Shown: positions 16,882 through 26,058 of the stretch, piece after piece
How positions within the stretch are numbered: position 1 is the stretch's first letter
Layout of the letters: each line of letters begins with the position of its first letter
DNA from: Candidatus Woesearchaeota archaeon
GTDB taxonomy: Archaea; Nanobdellota; Nanobdellia; Woesearchaeales; 21-14-0-10-32-9
Direction: 5' to 3'
Assembly (NCBI GenBank): GCA_021736975.1
Contig: JAIPET010000009.1
Coordinates: 1-36,892 of the forward strand
Length of the DNA: 36,892 bases
The notes under the pieces: generated by a model
What the model was told of the DNA's origin: nothing
Seen by the model: only the letters and a program-made list of their open reading frames with translations
Database searches by the model: none
Position numbers and translations under genes: made by a program

Positions 16882-17262
16882 ATGGCAAAAAAAATATTCA
16901 CATACAAAGGAAAAAAACTTGAAGAATTACAAACTCTTTCAATAAAGGAGTTAGCAGATTTATTTCCTGCAAGACAAAGAAGGAAAATTAAAAGAGGATT
17001 TTCAGATCAAGAAAAATTATTCATTGAAAAAGTTTCAAAGAAAGATAATGTAAAAACACAATTAAGAGATATGATTGTGCTTCCAAATATGGTTGGAAAA
17101 ACAATTAAAGTTCATACAGGTAAAGAATTTTCACCAGTAGAAATTCAACCAGAAATGATTGGACATTATTTAGGAGAATTGATCCTTACAAGAAGAAAAG
17201 TAGGACATAGTTCACCAGGAGTTGGAGCAACAAAATCATCAGGTAGTGTATCCGTAAGATAA
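16882..17262 (+). CDS. rps19: Ribosomal protein S19
   Basis: RDMIVLPNMVGKTIKVHTGKEFSPVEIQPEMIGHYLGEL. Confidence 0.96.
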   Translation: MAKKIFTYKGKKLEELQTLSIKELADLFPARQRRKIKRGFSDQEKLFIEKVSKKDNVKTQLRDMIVLPNMVGKTIKVHTGKEFSPVEIQPEMIGHYLGELILTRRKVGHSSPGVGATKSSGSVSVR

Positions 17263-17264
17263 AA

Positions 17265-17891
17265 ATGAAAAATAAATACGCGTTTAAGGAACTTGAAGAA
17301 AACATGGCTAGGGCTATGGTTAAAGATGCTACTATTAGTACAAAAACATCAATAGAAATTGCATCTTTCCTTAGAGGAAAAACAACAAAAAAAGCTTTAG
17401 CAATCCTTAATAGAGTATTGAAGAAAACAACTGCAATACCATTCAAAAGATTTACAGATGGTGTAGGTCATAGAGCAGGAGTAGGTATCGGTGCAGGTAG
17501 ATTTCCTCAAAAAGGTTCAGAAGAATTTATCGCTTTAATAAAAAATGTGGAAGCAAATGCTCAAACAAAAGGATTATCAGACAATTTAAAAATAATACAT
17601 TTAGTTGTTCAAAGAGGATCAAACCAATATCATATGGGTAGACAAAGAAGAAGAAGATATAAAAGAACACATTTAGAAATTGTTGTTCAAGAAATGGAAG
17701 AAGTTAAAGAAGAAGTTAAAAAAGCACAATCAAAGAAAAAAGAATCACAATCAAAAAAACAAGAAACAAAACAAGAAGTAAAAAAGGAAGAAAAAAAACA
17801 ACCTGAAGAAAAAACTAAAGAATCAGAATCAAAAAACAGTGTCGTGGACGCAAAGTCACAGACTACTGAAAAAGTAGAGGATAAAAAATGA
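17265..17891 (+). CDS. rpl22: Ribosomal protein L22 with about 60-aa charged tail
   Basis: RFPQKGSEEFIALIKNVEANAQTKGL...RRRRYKRTHLEIVV, then K/E/Q-rich tail. Confidence 0.95.
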   Translation: MKNKYAFKELEENMARAMVKDATISTKTSIEIASFLRGKTTKKALAILNRVLKKTTAIPFKRFTDGVGHRAGVGIGAGRFPQKGSEEFIALIKNVEANAQTKGLSDNLKIIHLVVQRGSNQYHMGRQRRRRYKRTHLEIVVQEMEEVKEEVKKAQSKKKESQSKKQETKQEVKKEEKKQPEEKTKESESKNSVVDAKSQTTEKVEDKK

Positions 17892-18712
17892 TTGAAAGAA
17901 AATTCGTCGCACAAAACATAAAAGAATTTGAAATTAAAAAATACTTATTCAACGAGTTAAGTAGAGTAGGTTTAAGCGATGTAAAATTACAAAGAACACC
18001 ACTTGGTGAAAAAATATTAGTTAGCGCTTCAAGACCAGGATTAGTAGTTGGTAAAGGAGGAAGCAATATTACAAGATTAACAAAAGAATTAAAAGAAAAA
18101 TTTAAACTTGAAAATCCGCAAATAGAAATAGAAGAAGTTTTGGATGCAAGAGGAGATGCTTCAATAACAGCAGAAATGATTGCAAATTTCCTAGAAAGAT
18201 ATGGACCTCAAAGATTCAAAGGAGTAGGACATAAAGCAATGAGCACAGTAATGAGTTCAGGAGCTTTAGGTGTAGAAATATTAATTTCAGGAAAAATACC
18301 AAGTAGTAGAGCAAAAACATGGAGATTCTACATGGGATACTTAAAAAAATGTGGAGACATAAGTGTTTCAGGTGTTTACAAATCACAACAAATAGCAAGA
18401 TTAAAATCAGGAGTAATAGGAATTCAAGTTACAATTATGCCAGGTACTACTGTACTTCCAGATAAAATAGAAGTACTTACTGAACCAATTCAAATAGTTG
18501 AAGAAGTTGAAACAGAAACAAAATCAGAAAAAGAAGATAAACCAAAAAAGAAAGTTAAGAAAAAAACTCCTAAGAAAAAAACAGCAAAAAAAGAAGAAAC
18601 TAAAGAAGATTCAGTAAAAGAAGATGTGAAAGAAGAAACTGAAGAATCTTTAGAACCAGCAAAAGAAGAATCAAAAGACTCAGAATCAGAAAAACCGGAA
18701 GTTGAAAAATGA
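17888..18712 (+). CDS. rps3: Ribosomal protein S3 with long K/E tail
   Basis: RPGLVVGKGGSNITRLTKEL (KH), YGPQRFKGVGHKAM, then charged tail. Confidence 0.96.
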   Translation: MIERKFVAQNIKEFEIKKYLFNELSRVGLSDVKLQRTPLGEKILVSASRPGLVVGKGGSNITRLTKELKEKFKLENPQIEIEEVLDARGDASITAEMIANFLERYGPQRFKGVGHKAMSTVMSSGALGVEILISGKIPSSRAKTWRFYMGYLKKCGDISVSGVYKSQQIARLKSGVIGIQVTIMPGTTVLPDKIEVLTEPIQIVEEVETETKSEKEDKPKKKVKKKTPKKKTAKKEETKEDSVKEDVKEETEESLEPAKEESKDSESEKPEVEK

Positions 18713-18960
18713 AATCAAAAGAAATCAGACAACAAAAACCTGAAGATACTCAAAAGAAAATGAAAGAGTTAAATTCAGAATTAATTCAACTACATGGACA
18801 ATCAGCAACAGGAACTCCACCAAAAAATCCTGGTAGAATAAAACAAATTAAAAGAATAATTGCAAGAGTAAAAACAATACAACACGAAGAAGAATTAAAA
18901 GAATTAGTAAAAAAAGCAAAATTACAAAATGAAAAAAACAAAAGGAGGATAAGTAAGTAA
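18709..18960 (+). CDS. rpl29: Ribosomal protein L29
   Basis: MKSKEIRQQKPEDTQKKMKELNSELIQLHGQ; position after S3. Confidence 0.93.
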   Translation: MKSKEIRQQKPEDTQKKMKELNSELIQLHGQSATGTPPKNPGRIKQIKRIIARVKTIQHEEELKELVKKAKLQNEKNKRRISK

Positions 18961-19266
18961 ATGCCAGAAATAGACCCTATCACAGGCTTGCCAAAAGAAC
19001 TTGGTGCTTGGGACAACATTGCCAAAGAAAATCAAAAGATAACAATTAAAATCATAAAGAAAAAATTTGGTAAAAAATACACAACAATATCAGGCATAAA
19101 CAAACACGAAGTTGACCTCAAAGACATTGCCAAAAAATTGAAATCAAAATTCGCATGCGGCGGAACTGCCAAAGACGGATTGGTAGAACTTCAAGGCGAT
19201 CACATGAAAGATATGAGAAAAGAACTAATAAACATCGGTTTTAGTCCAGATCAAATCGAAAGATGA
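18961..19266 (+). CDS. sui1: Translation initiation factor eIF1/SUI1 family
   Basis: KKYTTISGINKHEVDLKDIAKKLKSKFACGGTAKDGLVELQGDH. Confidence 0.96.
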   Translation: MPEIDPITGLPKELGAWDNIAKENQKITIKIIKKKFGKKYTTISGINKHEVDLKDIAKKLKSKFACGGTAKDGLVELQGDHMKDMRKELINIGFSPDQIER

Positions 19267-19288
19267 TGAAAATTAAAGAGATTTTCAG

Positions 19289-19318
19289 CATGCCAAAAAC
19301 CAGAGGTTTTTAAGCATG
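19289..19318 (+). promoter_or_regulatory. 12-bp hairpin covering the rnp1 start codon
   Basis: CATGC-C-AAAAACC-AGA-GGTTTTT-AA-GCATG; the 3' arm contains the rnp1 ATG (19316-19318). Confidence 0.55.
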
Positions 19319-19564
19319 AAACAAAACAAATATCAAAAAAATTACATTGGAAAAACAATTGAAATAACAAAAACAAAAAACATGGAGCAACAAGGAATCA
19401 AAGGAATAATAACAAATGAAACAAAAAACACGTTCCAAATTCAAACAATAAAAAAATCAATCAAAATACTAAAAAACAATAAAGAATTCAAAATACAAAA
19501 CGAAACAATTCAAGGAAACAAAATAGCAAAAAAACCAGAAGAAAGAATTAAAATCAAAGGATGA
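19316..19564 (+). CDS. rnp1: RNase P protein component 1 (Rpp29/Pop4-like)
   Basis: [35 protein letters not shown]; canonical position between SUI1 and S17. Confidence 0.88.
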   Translation: MKQNKYQKNYIGKTIEITKTKNMEQQGIKGIITNETKNTFQIQTIKKSIKILKNNKEFKIQNETIQGNKIAKKPEERIKIKG

Positions 19565-19854
19565 AAAAAATGAACGAAAAACCACTAAGCATCAGAGGAA
19601 GAAAATTTACAGGAACTGTAGTTAGCGACAAAATGTCAAAGACAGTAACAGTTGAATGGGAAAGAAGAAAATATATTCCAAAATATGAAAGATATGAAAA
19701 AAGAAGAACTAAAGTAAAAGCTCACAATCCAGAAGAAATAGACGCAAAAGTAGGAGATAAAGTAATAATCGCAGAAACAAGACCTATAAGCAAAACAAAA
19801 AATTTTGTAGTAATCAAAATTATAACAAACGAAGAAAAGGAAAAAACTGAATAA
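19561..19854 (+). CDS. rps17: Ribosomal protein S17
   Basis: [49 protein letters not shown]. Confidence 0.96.
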   Translation: MKKMNEKPLSIRGRKFTGTVVSDKMSKTVTVEWERRKYIPKYERYEKRRTKVKAHNPEEIDAKVGDKVIIAETRPISKTKNFVVIKIITNEEKEKTE

Positions 19855-19856
19855 AA

Positions 19857-20258
19857 ATGAAAAGCATTAAAGCAACAGTAACAAACGCATTGCCACATGG
19901 AGCAGTTATCGATACCTGTGACAATTCAGGAGCAAAAACATTGAAAGTATTTTCAGTAAAAGGCTCTAAAACAGTTAAAGGTAAAATGCCAGCAGCTGGA
20001 GTAGGCGATTTAGTACATGCATCAGTAGTTAAAGGAAAACCAGACATGAGAAAAACAGTGGTTTTAGCTGTAATAGTTAGACAAAAAAAAGAATACAGAA
20101 GACTTGATGGAACAAGAATAGAATTTGAAGACAACGCAGCAGTTGTAGTAAAAGATGATAAAGGAAATCCAAAAGGAACAATATTCAAAGGACCAATCGC
20201 AAAAGAAGCATGTGAAAGATGGCCAGGAATAGCAAAAATAGCAAACATAATCATATAA
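19857..20258 (+). CDS. rpl14: Ribosomal protein L14
   Basis: VIDTCDNSGAKTLKVFSVKG...VVKGKPDMRKTVVLAVIVRQKKEYRRLDGTRIEFEDNAAVVV. Confidence 0.97.
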   Translation: MKSIKATVTNALPHGAVIDTCDNSGAKTLKVFSVKGSKTVKGKMPAAGVGDLVHASVVKGKPDMRKTVVLAVIVRQKKEYRRLDGTRIEFEDNAAVVVKDDKGNPKGTIFKGPIAKEACERWPGIAKIANIII

Positions 20259-20268
20259 GAGGAAAAAA

Positions 20269-20715
20269 ATGAAAACAAAATTTTCAAAAACATGGAATAA
20301 AAGCGTTCAACCTAGAAAGCAAAGGAAATATAATTATAATGCTCCATTACATGTTAAACAAAAATCACTATCCGTAAACTTAAGTAAAGAATTAAGACAA
20401 AAATATGGTTTAAGAAATATACCTGTAAGAACTGGAGATAAAGTACTTATTCAAAGAGGAAGTTTCAAAGGCAAAGACGGTAAAGTAGAAGAATTAAATT
20501 TAAAGACTTCAAAAATATACATAACTAAAATAGAAAGAACAAAAAAAGATGGATCAAAAACAAGAGTTCCAATGTTACCTTCAAACCTTCAAATAGTAGA
20601 ATTAAACCTTGAAGATAAAAAAAGAAAAGCAAAGATAAATCAAAAAACTGCAAGTAAATCTCAAAAAGCAGAAAAAACCCAAACAGCACAGAAAACAGAT
20701 AAGGGGGCACAATAA
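20269..20715 (+). CDS. rpl24: Ribosomal protein L24
   Basis: PRKQRKYNYNAPLHVKQKSLSVNLSKELRQKYGLRNIPVRTGDKVLIQRGSFKGKDGKV (KOW). Confidence 0.96.
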   Translation: MKTKFSKTWNKSVQPRKQRKYNYNAPLHVKQKSLSVNLSKELRQKYGLRNIPVRTGDKVLIQRGSFKGKDGKVEELNLKTSKIYITKIERTKKDGSKTRVPMLPSNLQIVELNLEDKKRKAKINQKTASKSQKAEKTQTAQKTDKGAQ

Positions 20716-20717
20716 AA

Positions 20718-21416
20718 ATGGTTAAAAATCACATGAAACGACTAACTACTCCAAAAACATGGAGAGTAGCAAGAAAAACTATCAAATTCATAACAAAACC
20801 TCAAGCAGGGGGATACAAACAAAGTATGGGTATAAGTATAAACACATTCCTAAAAGAATTAACAAATGTAACAAACACTACAAAAGAAACAAATTACTTA
20901 ATGACTAAACAAGAAGTTCTAATTAATGGAACAAGAAAAAGAAGTAGAAAACATTTAGTAGGTTTTTTAGAATCTGTAATTGTACCGAGCATTAACAAAT
21001 CATTCAGATTAATAATGGATGATAAAGGAAAGTTAAAAGCCACAGAAATAAAAGAAGATGAAGCAAAAAAAACAATTGTTCAAATAATTGGAAAAACAAA
21101 ATTAAAAGGTACAAAAATCCAATTAAATACATTATCAGGAAATAATATATTAGTAGAAGAAAAAGATGCAAAAGAATACAAAACAGGAGATTCATTATTA
21201 ATAAGTCTTCCAGACAAAAAAATACAGGGACACATAAAAAGAGAAAAAGGAAACTTAGCATTTATTTACACAGGAAAACACGCAGGTAAAATAGGTTCTG
21301 TGGAAAATATTCATGCAGGAGATGTATTAATAAAAACTGACAAAGAATCTTTAGAAACTAAAACTTCATATATTATAATAGTAGGAACAAAAAAAGCTGA
21401 AATAATAATTGAATAA
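20718..21416 (+). CDS. rps4e: Ribosomal protein S4e
   Basis: MKRLTTPKTWRVARKTIKFITKPQAGGYKQSMGISINTFLKE. Confidence 0.95.
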   Translation: MVKNHMKRLTTPKTWRVARKTIKFITKPQAGGYKQSMGISINTFLKELTNVTNTTKETNYLMTKQEVLINGTRKRSRKHLVGFLESVIVPSINKSFRLIMDDKGKLKATEIKEDEAKKTIVQIIGKTKLKGTKIQLNTLSGNNILVEEKDAKEYKTGDSLLISLPDKKIQGHIKREKGNLAFIYTGKHAGKIGSVENIHAGDVLIKTDKESLETKTSYIIIVGTKKAEIIIE

Positions 21417-21418
21417 AA

Positions 21419-21937
21419 ATGACAAACCCAATGAAAGAAATAAGGATAGAGAAAGTAACCTTGAACATAGGTGCAGGTAAGGATCAAAAAGTACTTGAAA
21501 AAGGAATAAAATTAATTAAAAACATAACTGGAAAAAGTCCTATTAAAACAATAACAAACAAAAGAATTCAAGGATGGGGATTAAGAGCAGGTCTTGCTAT
21601 AGGAACAAAACTAACTTTAAGAAATGAAGAAGCAGTAAATATAATTCCTAGATTATTAGTTGCTAAAGATAATACTTTGAAAAAATCAAGTTTTGATAAC
21701 AATGGGAATGTAAGTTTTGGAATACCAGAATACATTGATATTGAAGGCGCAAAATATGATACAGAAATAGGTATGATGGGATTACAAGCAACTATAACAC
21801 TTAAACGACCAGGATTCAGAATTAAAAATAGAAGATTAAATACTAAAAAAATTCCTTCAAAACATAGAATAAATCAAGAAGACGCGATGAATTTCATGAA
21901 AGAAAAATTTCAAACAAAAGTAGGTGACGAAGAATGA
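21419..21937 (+). CDS. rpl5: Ribosomal protein L5
   Basis: RIEKVTLNIGAGKDQKVLEKGIKLIKNITGKSPIKTITNKRIQGWGLRAGLAIGTKLTLR. Confidence 0.96.
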   Translation: MTNPMKEIRIEKVTLNIGAGKDQKVLEKGIKLIKNITGKSPIKTITNKRIQGWGLRAGLAIGTKLTLRNEEAVNIIPRLLVAKDNTLKKSSFDNNGNVSFGIPEYIDIEGAKYDTEIGMMGLQATITLKRPGFRIKNRRLNTKKIPSKHRINQEDAMNFMKEKFQTKVGDEE

Positions 21938-22164
21938 CTCAATCACAACATGACAAATCATTAAAACAAATAGGAAAAAAACCTGGAAAATACAAAAAAT
22001 ATCAAAAGTATAACACTCCTAAAGAAAGAAAATTCGGAAAAGCAGCAAAAAAATGCAAAATGACGGGAGCAACAAGAGGCGTAATTCACAAATATGGAAT
22101 TAACCTTTGTAGAAAAACATTTAGACAATTTGCAACGAAATTAGGATTCAAAAAATATTCATGA
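21934..22164 (+). CDS. rps14: Ribosomal protein S14, zinc ligands partly lost
   Basis: CKMTGATRGVIHKYGINLCRKTFRQFATKLGFKKYS: S14 signature, but both CxxC read CxxT. Confidence 0.93.
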   Translation: MTQSQHDKSLKQIGKKPGKYKKYQKYNTPKERKFGKAAKKCKMTGATRGVIHKYGINLCRKTFRQFATKLGFKKYS

Positions 22165-22176
22165 GGAAAAATAAAA

Positions 22177-22569
22177 ATGTCATTAAACGACCCATTAGCA
22201 AACGTATTATCAAGCATATATAACTACGAAAAATTAGGAAAAAAAGAATTAACAACAAAAAATAATTCTAAACTAATTAGAGGAGTACTTACAATAATGC
22301 AAGAAGAAGGATTAGTTGGATCTCAAGAAATAACTGAAGATGGAAAAGGAAACATCTTAAAAATAAATTTATTAGGATCATTAAATAAAACAGGCGTTAT
22401 AAAACCAAGATTTAAAGTAAAAAATACAGAATTTGAAAAATATGAAAAAAGATTTTTACCAGCAAAAGATTTTGGAATATTAATTGTGAGTACAAGTAAA
22501 GGATTAATGTCTCATAAAAACGCAAAAGAACAAAACATTGGTGGAACACTAATAAGTTTCGCTTACTAA
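22177..22569 (+). CDS. rps8: Ribosomal protein S8
   Basis: NDPLANVLSSIYNYEKLGKKELTTKNNSKLIRGVLTIMQEEGLVG...FGILIVSTSKGLMSHKNAKEQNIGGTLISFAY. Confidence 0.96.
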   Translation: MSLNDPLANVLSSIYNYEKLGKKELTTKNNSKLIRGVLTIMQEEGLVGSQEITEDGKGNILKINLLGSLNKTGVIKPRFKVKNTEFEKYEKRFLPAKDFGILIVSTSKGLMSHKNAKEQNIGGTLISFAY

Positions 22570-22577
22570 GGATAAAA

Positions 22578-23126
22578 ATGGCAGAAAATAAAGAACTAAA
22601 AGTTGAAATTGAAATTCCTCAAGATGTGGAAATAAAACATGAAGGAAGAAATATTCATGTAAAAGGACCTAAAGGGGAAGTTCACAGAAAACTAGCAGAT
22701 ATACATATGACTGTAGAAGTGCAAAAAGACAAAATGTTCATTTCATATCAAAATAACGGAAAAAAACAAAAAGCACAATTATTCACAACGAGAGCGCACA
22801 TAAAAAATATGATTGATGGTGTTCATAAAAGTTTTAATTATAAACTTAAAATATGTTCAGGACACTTTCCAATGAATGTAAGTCTAAAAGGAGACATAAT
22901 CGAAATTAAAAATTTCATAGGAGAAAAAGTTCCAAGAACAGTAAAAATCAAAGAAGGAGCAAAAGTTACAATTAAAGGAGAAATAATTGAAGTTGATGGT
23001 ATTAACAAAGAAATTGTTGGTCAAACAGCAGCAGACATTGAAAAATTAACTAAAAGACCTGGCTTTGATAAAAGAATATTCCAAGATGGAATATACATAA
23101 TAGAAAAAAACGGAAAGAAAATATAA
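22578..23126 (+). CDS. rpl6: Ribosomal protein L6
   Basis: IEIPQDVEIKHEGRNIHVKGPKGEV...TKRPGFDKRIFQDGIYIIEKNGKKI. Confidence 0.96.
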   Translation: MAENKELKVEIEIPQDVEIKHEGRNIHVKGPKGEVHRKLADIHMTVEVQKDKMFISYQNNGKKQKAQLFTTRAHIKNMIDGVHKSFNYKLKICSGHFPMNVSLKGDIIEIKNFIGEKVPRTVKIKEGAKVTIKGEIIEVDGINKEIVGQTAADIEKLTKRPGFDKRIFQDGIYIIEKNGKKI

Positions 23127-23140
23127 CTAAGTGAATAAAC

Positions 23141-23698
23141 ATGGCCCCAAAAAAATTCCTAAGAAAAGACACTCACAAAAAAGCTAGAATTGGCAAAAAG
23201 TGGAAAAATCCTAAAGGACATCAAAACAAAAAAAGACTTCATGTAAAAGGACATTCAGCAACAGTTAAAGCTGGGTATGGAAGAAAACTTGAAGAAAAGA
23301 ATACTAATAAAGAAGGATTACAAATAGTTATTATAACTTCAATTGAAGAACTAAAAAGAATAGATCCTAAAACTCAAACAGCAAGCATTGAAGGTTTAGG
23401 AAGAAAGAAAAAAATAGAACTTTTAGATGAAGCAAAAAAATTAAACATAACAATACAAAATTTAAACATAAAAAGATATGAAGAAACTGCAAATGCAAAA
23501 CAAAAAGAAAGACAAAAAGCAGCTAAAATAAGAAAAGAAAAAATATTAGAAAAAGAAAATGCAGCTAAAAAAGCAGAAGAAAAAGCTGAAAAAAAAGCAA
23601 CTAAAAAAACAGATGAAAAACCTGAAGAATTAGTAATTGAAGAAAAAAAGAAACAAGAAAAAGAAGAAAAAGATAAAATCCTAACAAAAGCAAAGTGA
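23141..23698 (+). CDS. rpl32e: Ribosomal protein L32e with long K/E tail
   Basis: FLRKDTHKKARIGKKWKNPKGHQNKKRLHVKGHSATVKAGYG; syntenic. Confidence 0.93.
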   Translation: MAPKKFLRKDTHKKARIGKKWKNPKGHQNKKRLHVKGHSATVKAGYGRKLEEKNTNKEGLQIVIITSIEELKRIDPKTQTASIEGLGRKKKIELLDEAKKLNITIQNLNIKRYEETANAKQKERQKAAKIRKEKILEKENAAKKAEEKAEKKATKKTDEKPEELVIEEKKKQEKEEKDKILTKAK

Positions 23699-23702
23699 TA
23701 AT

Positions 23703-24245
23703 ATGAAAATACAAAAAAGACTCGCAGGCCAATTATTGAAATCATCCACTAAAAGGATAAAATTTGATAAAGATAGACTTGCAGATATAAAAGAAGCTAT
23801 AACCAAAACAGATATTAGACAACTAATAGATGAAAAAGCAATTAAAAAAATTGATGAAAAAGGCGTTAGCAGAAGTAGAGCAAACAAAATAAAATCACAA
23901 AAAAGTAAAGGAAAACAAAAAGGTCCTGGAAGCAGAAAAGGAAAAAGAACTGCAAGACTTCCAAGAAAAGAAGAATGGATGATAAAAATAAGATCACAAA
24001 GAGAATTAATTAAAGAATTAAAAGATAATTCAGTAATCACTCAAGAAACTTACAGAATGGTATATAAAAAATGCAAAGGTGGATTTTTTAGAAATAAAAG
24101 ACATATAAAATTATTCCTAGGAGATCATAACTTATTTCAAAAAGCAGAACCAGGTGTTAAGAGAATAGTAAAAACAAAGAAAAAAACAGTTAAAGTTACA
24201 AAAAAAGCACCAGCAAAAAAACAAGAAGCTGAAAAGAAAGACTAA
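23703..24245 (+). CDS. rpl19e: Ribosomal protein L19e
   Basis: IQKRLAGQLLKSSTKRIKFDKDRLADIKEAITKTDIRQLI...KGPGSRKGKRTARLPRKEEWMIKIRSQR. Confidence 0.96.
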   Translation: MKIQKRLAGQLLKSSTKRIKFDKDRLADIKEAITKTDIRQLIDEKAIKKIDEKGVSRSRANKIKSQKSKGKQKGPGSRKGKRTARLPRKEEWMIKIRSQRELIKELKDNSVITQETYRMVYKKCKGGFFRNKRHIKLFLGDHNLFQKAEPGVKRIVKTKKKTVKVTKKAPAKKQEAEKKD

Positions 24246-24255
24246 GTGAACTAAA

Positions 24256-24768
24256 ATGCCAAATACAATAAGAACAATAAAATTTAGAAGAAAAAGAGAC
24301 GGAAAGACTAATTACAAAAAAAGACTTTCCTTACTTAAATCAAGAGAAAACAGATTAGCAATAAGAAAAACAAACACTCAAATAATATTACAAATAATTA
24401 AGTATGAAACAGATGGGGATAAACCAATTGTAACTGTTCAGAGCAGTCAATTAAAGAAATTAGGTTGGAAATATTCATTTAAAAATTTACCAGCAGCATA
24501 CTTAGCAGGATTATTGCTTGCAAAAAAAGCAAAAGAAAAAGGAATAAAAAAAGCAATCTTAGATATGGGTTTGCAATCTCCTAAAAAAGGAAATAAAATA
24601 TATTCAGCACTAAAAGGTGTAATTGACGGAGACATAAATGTTCCAGCAAATGAAGATATATTTCCACCAGAAGACAGATTAAAAGGAGAACACGTAGGAA
24701 AATATTTAGAACAATCAAAAAATATAACGCAAGATTTTGAAAAAATCAAAACAGAACTAACAAAATAA
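24256..24768 (+). CDS. rpl18: Ribosomal protein L18
   Basis: FRRKRDGKTNYKKRLSLLKSRENRLAIRKTNTQIILQIIKYETDGDKPIVTVQSSQLKKLGWK. Confidence 0.96.
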   Translation: MPNTIRTIKFRRKRDGKTNYKKRLSLLKSRENRLAIRKTNTQIILQIIKYETDGDKPIVTVQSSQLKKLGWKYSFKNLPAAYLAGLLLAKKAKEKGIKKAILDMGLQSPKKGNKIYSALKGVIDGDINVPANEDIFPPEDRLKGEHVGKYLEQSKNITQDFEKIKTELTK

Positions 24769-24778
24769 AATTAACCGA

Positions 24779-25594
24779 GTGAAAAAAATGCCTAAAAAGA
24801 AAATTACTAAAAAAGAAGAACCAGAGGAACTAGTAGTCTTAGAACCTACGGACGAAGAATCAACAAAACCAATACCTGAAGAAACATCAATACCAGAGAA
24901 TTGGCAACCAAAAACAGAACTCGGAAAAAAAGTAAAATCAGGAGAAATTACTAATATGGATCAAATACTAGATAATGGCATGACTATTTTAGAACCAGAA
25001 ATTGTAGATTCTTTATTAGCAGAACTTGATTCAGAATTATTATTAATTGGTCAAGCTAAAGGAAAATTTGGTGGCGGTCAAAGAAGAATCTTTAGACAAA
25101 CTCAGAAAAAAACAAGAGAAGGAAATAAACCAAAATTCACAACTCTTGCTGTTGTAGGTAATAAAAATGGATACATAGGAATAGGTATTGGAAAAAGCAA
25201 AGAAACAGTACCTGCAAGAGAAAAAGCAATAAAAAATGCAAAATTAAATATTTTTAAAATCACAAGAGGCGCAGGAAGCTGGGCTTCAAATAGTAAAGAA
25301 CCAACAAGCATACCTTATGCAGTAGAAGGAAAAGTAGGTTCTGTAAAAATTAAATTAATGCCTGCACCAAAAGGTAAAGGATTATGTGTTGAAAAAGAAT
25401 GTGGAAAAATTTTGGCTTTAGCAGGAATAAAAGATGTGTGGGCTAAAACAGAAGGTCAAACAAAAAATAAGATTAACTTAATCACTGCTTGTGAAAAAGC
25501 ATTAAGAAATTTGATAAGTACAAAAACAAGACCACAAGACATAGAAACATTAAGTATACAAGAAGGAAGATTGAGGTTGCCAGAAAATGAGTGA
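24779..25594 (+). CDS. rps5: Ribosomal protein S5
   Basis: RIFRQTQKKTREGNKPKFTTLAVVGNKNGYIGIGIGKSKETVPAREKAIKNAKLN; charged N-terminal extension. Confidence 0.96.
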   Translation: MKKMPKKKITKKEEPEELVVLEPTDEESTKPIPEETSIPENWQPKTELGKKVKSGEITNMDQILDNGMTILEPEIVDSLLAELDSELLLIGQAKGKFGGGQRRIFRQTQKKTREGNKPKFTTLAVVGNKNGYIGIGIGKSKETVPAREKAIKNAKLNIFKITRGAGSWASNSKEPTSIPYAVEGKVGSVKIKLMPAPKGKGLCVEKECGKILALAGIKDVWAKTEGQTKNKINLITACEKALRNLISTKTRPQDIETLSIQEGRLRLPENE

Positions 25595-26021
25595 AGAAAA
25601 AACAATCGCAAAAGAAAACATTCAAACTACAGAAAAGAAAGTAGTAAAAGATACTGAAAAATCAAGTTCTGAATTCTTCGCAGTACTTCAAGTAAGAGGT
25701 TTAATTAATGTTACTGGTCAAGTAAAAGACACTCTTAGAATGTTAAATTTACAAAATTCAAATCAATTAACAATAATTCCAAAAAATAAACAAACACTTG
25801 GAATGTTACAAAAATGTAAAGATTACATAACTTGGGGAGAAATAAATGAAGAAACTAAAAAACTCCTTGATGAAAAAAGAAAAACAACAAAAAAATATTA
25901 TGCTTTACATCCACCAAGAGGCGGTTTTGAAAGAAAAGGAATAAAACAACCATTTAATAAAGGCGGAGTATTAGGTTATAGAAAAGAAAAAATCAATGAA
26001 TTAATAAAAAAGATGTTATAA
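25587..26021 (+). CDS. rpl30: Ribosomal protein L30 with N-terminal extension
   Basis: FFAVLQVRGLINVTGQVKDTLRMLNLQNSNQLTIIPKNKQTLGMLQKCKDYITWGEI. Confidence 0.94.
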   Translation: MSEEKTIAKENIQTTEKKVVKDTEKSSSEFFAVLQVRGLINVTGQVKDTLRMLNLQNSNQLTIIPKNKQTLGMLQKCKDYITWGEINEETKKLLDEKRKTTKKYYALHPPRGGFERKGIKQPFNKGGVLGYRKEKINELIKKML

Positions 26022-26038
26022 CTGCGTTCAGATCGCAG
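26022..26038 (+). other. Hairpin CTGCG-N7-CGCAG between L30 and L15
   Basis: Inverted repeat directly after the L30 stop. Confidence 0.45.
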
Positions 26039-26058
26039 AACACATATGGCTGATAAAA

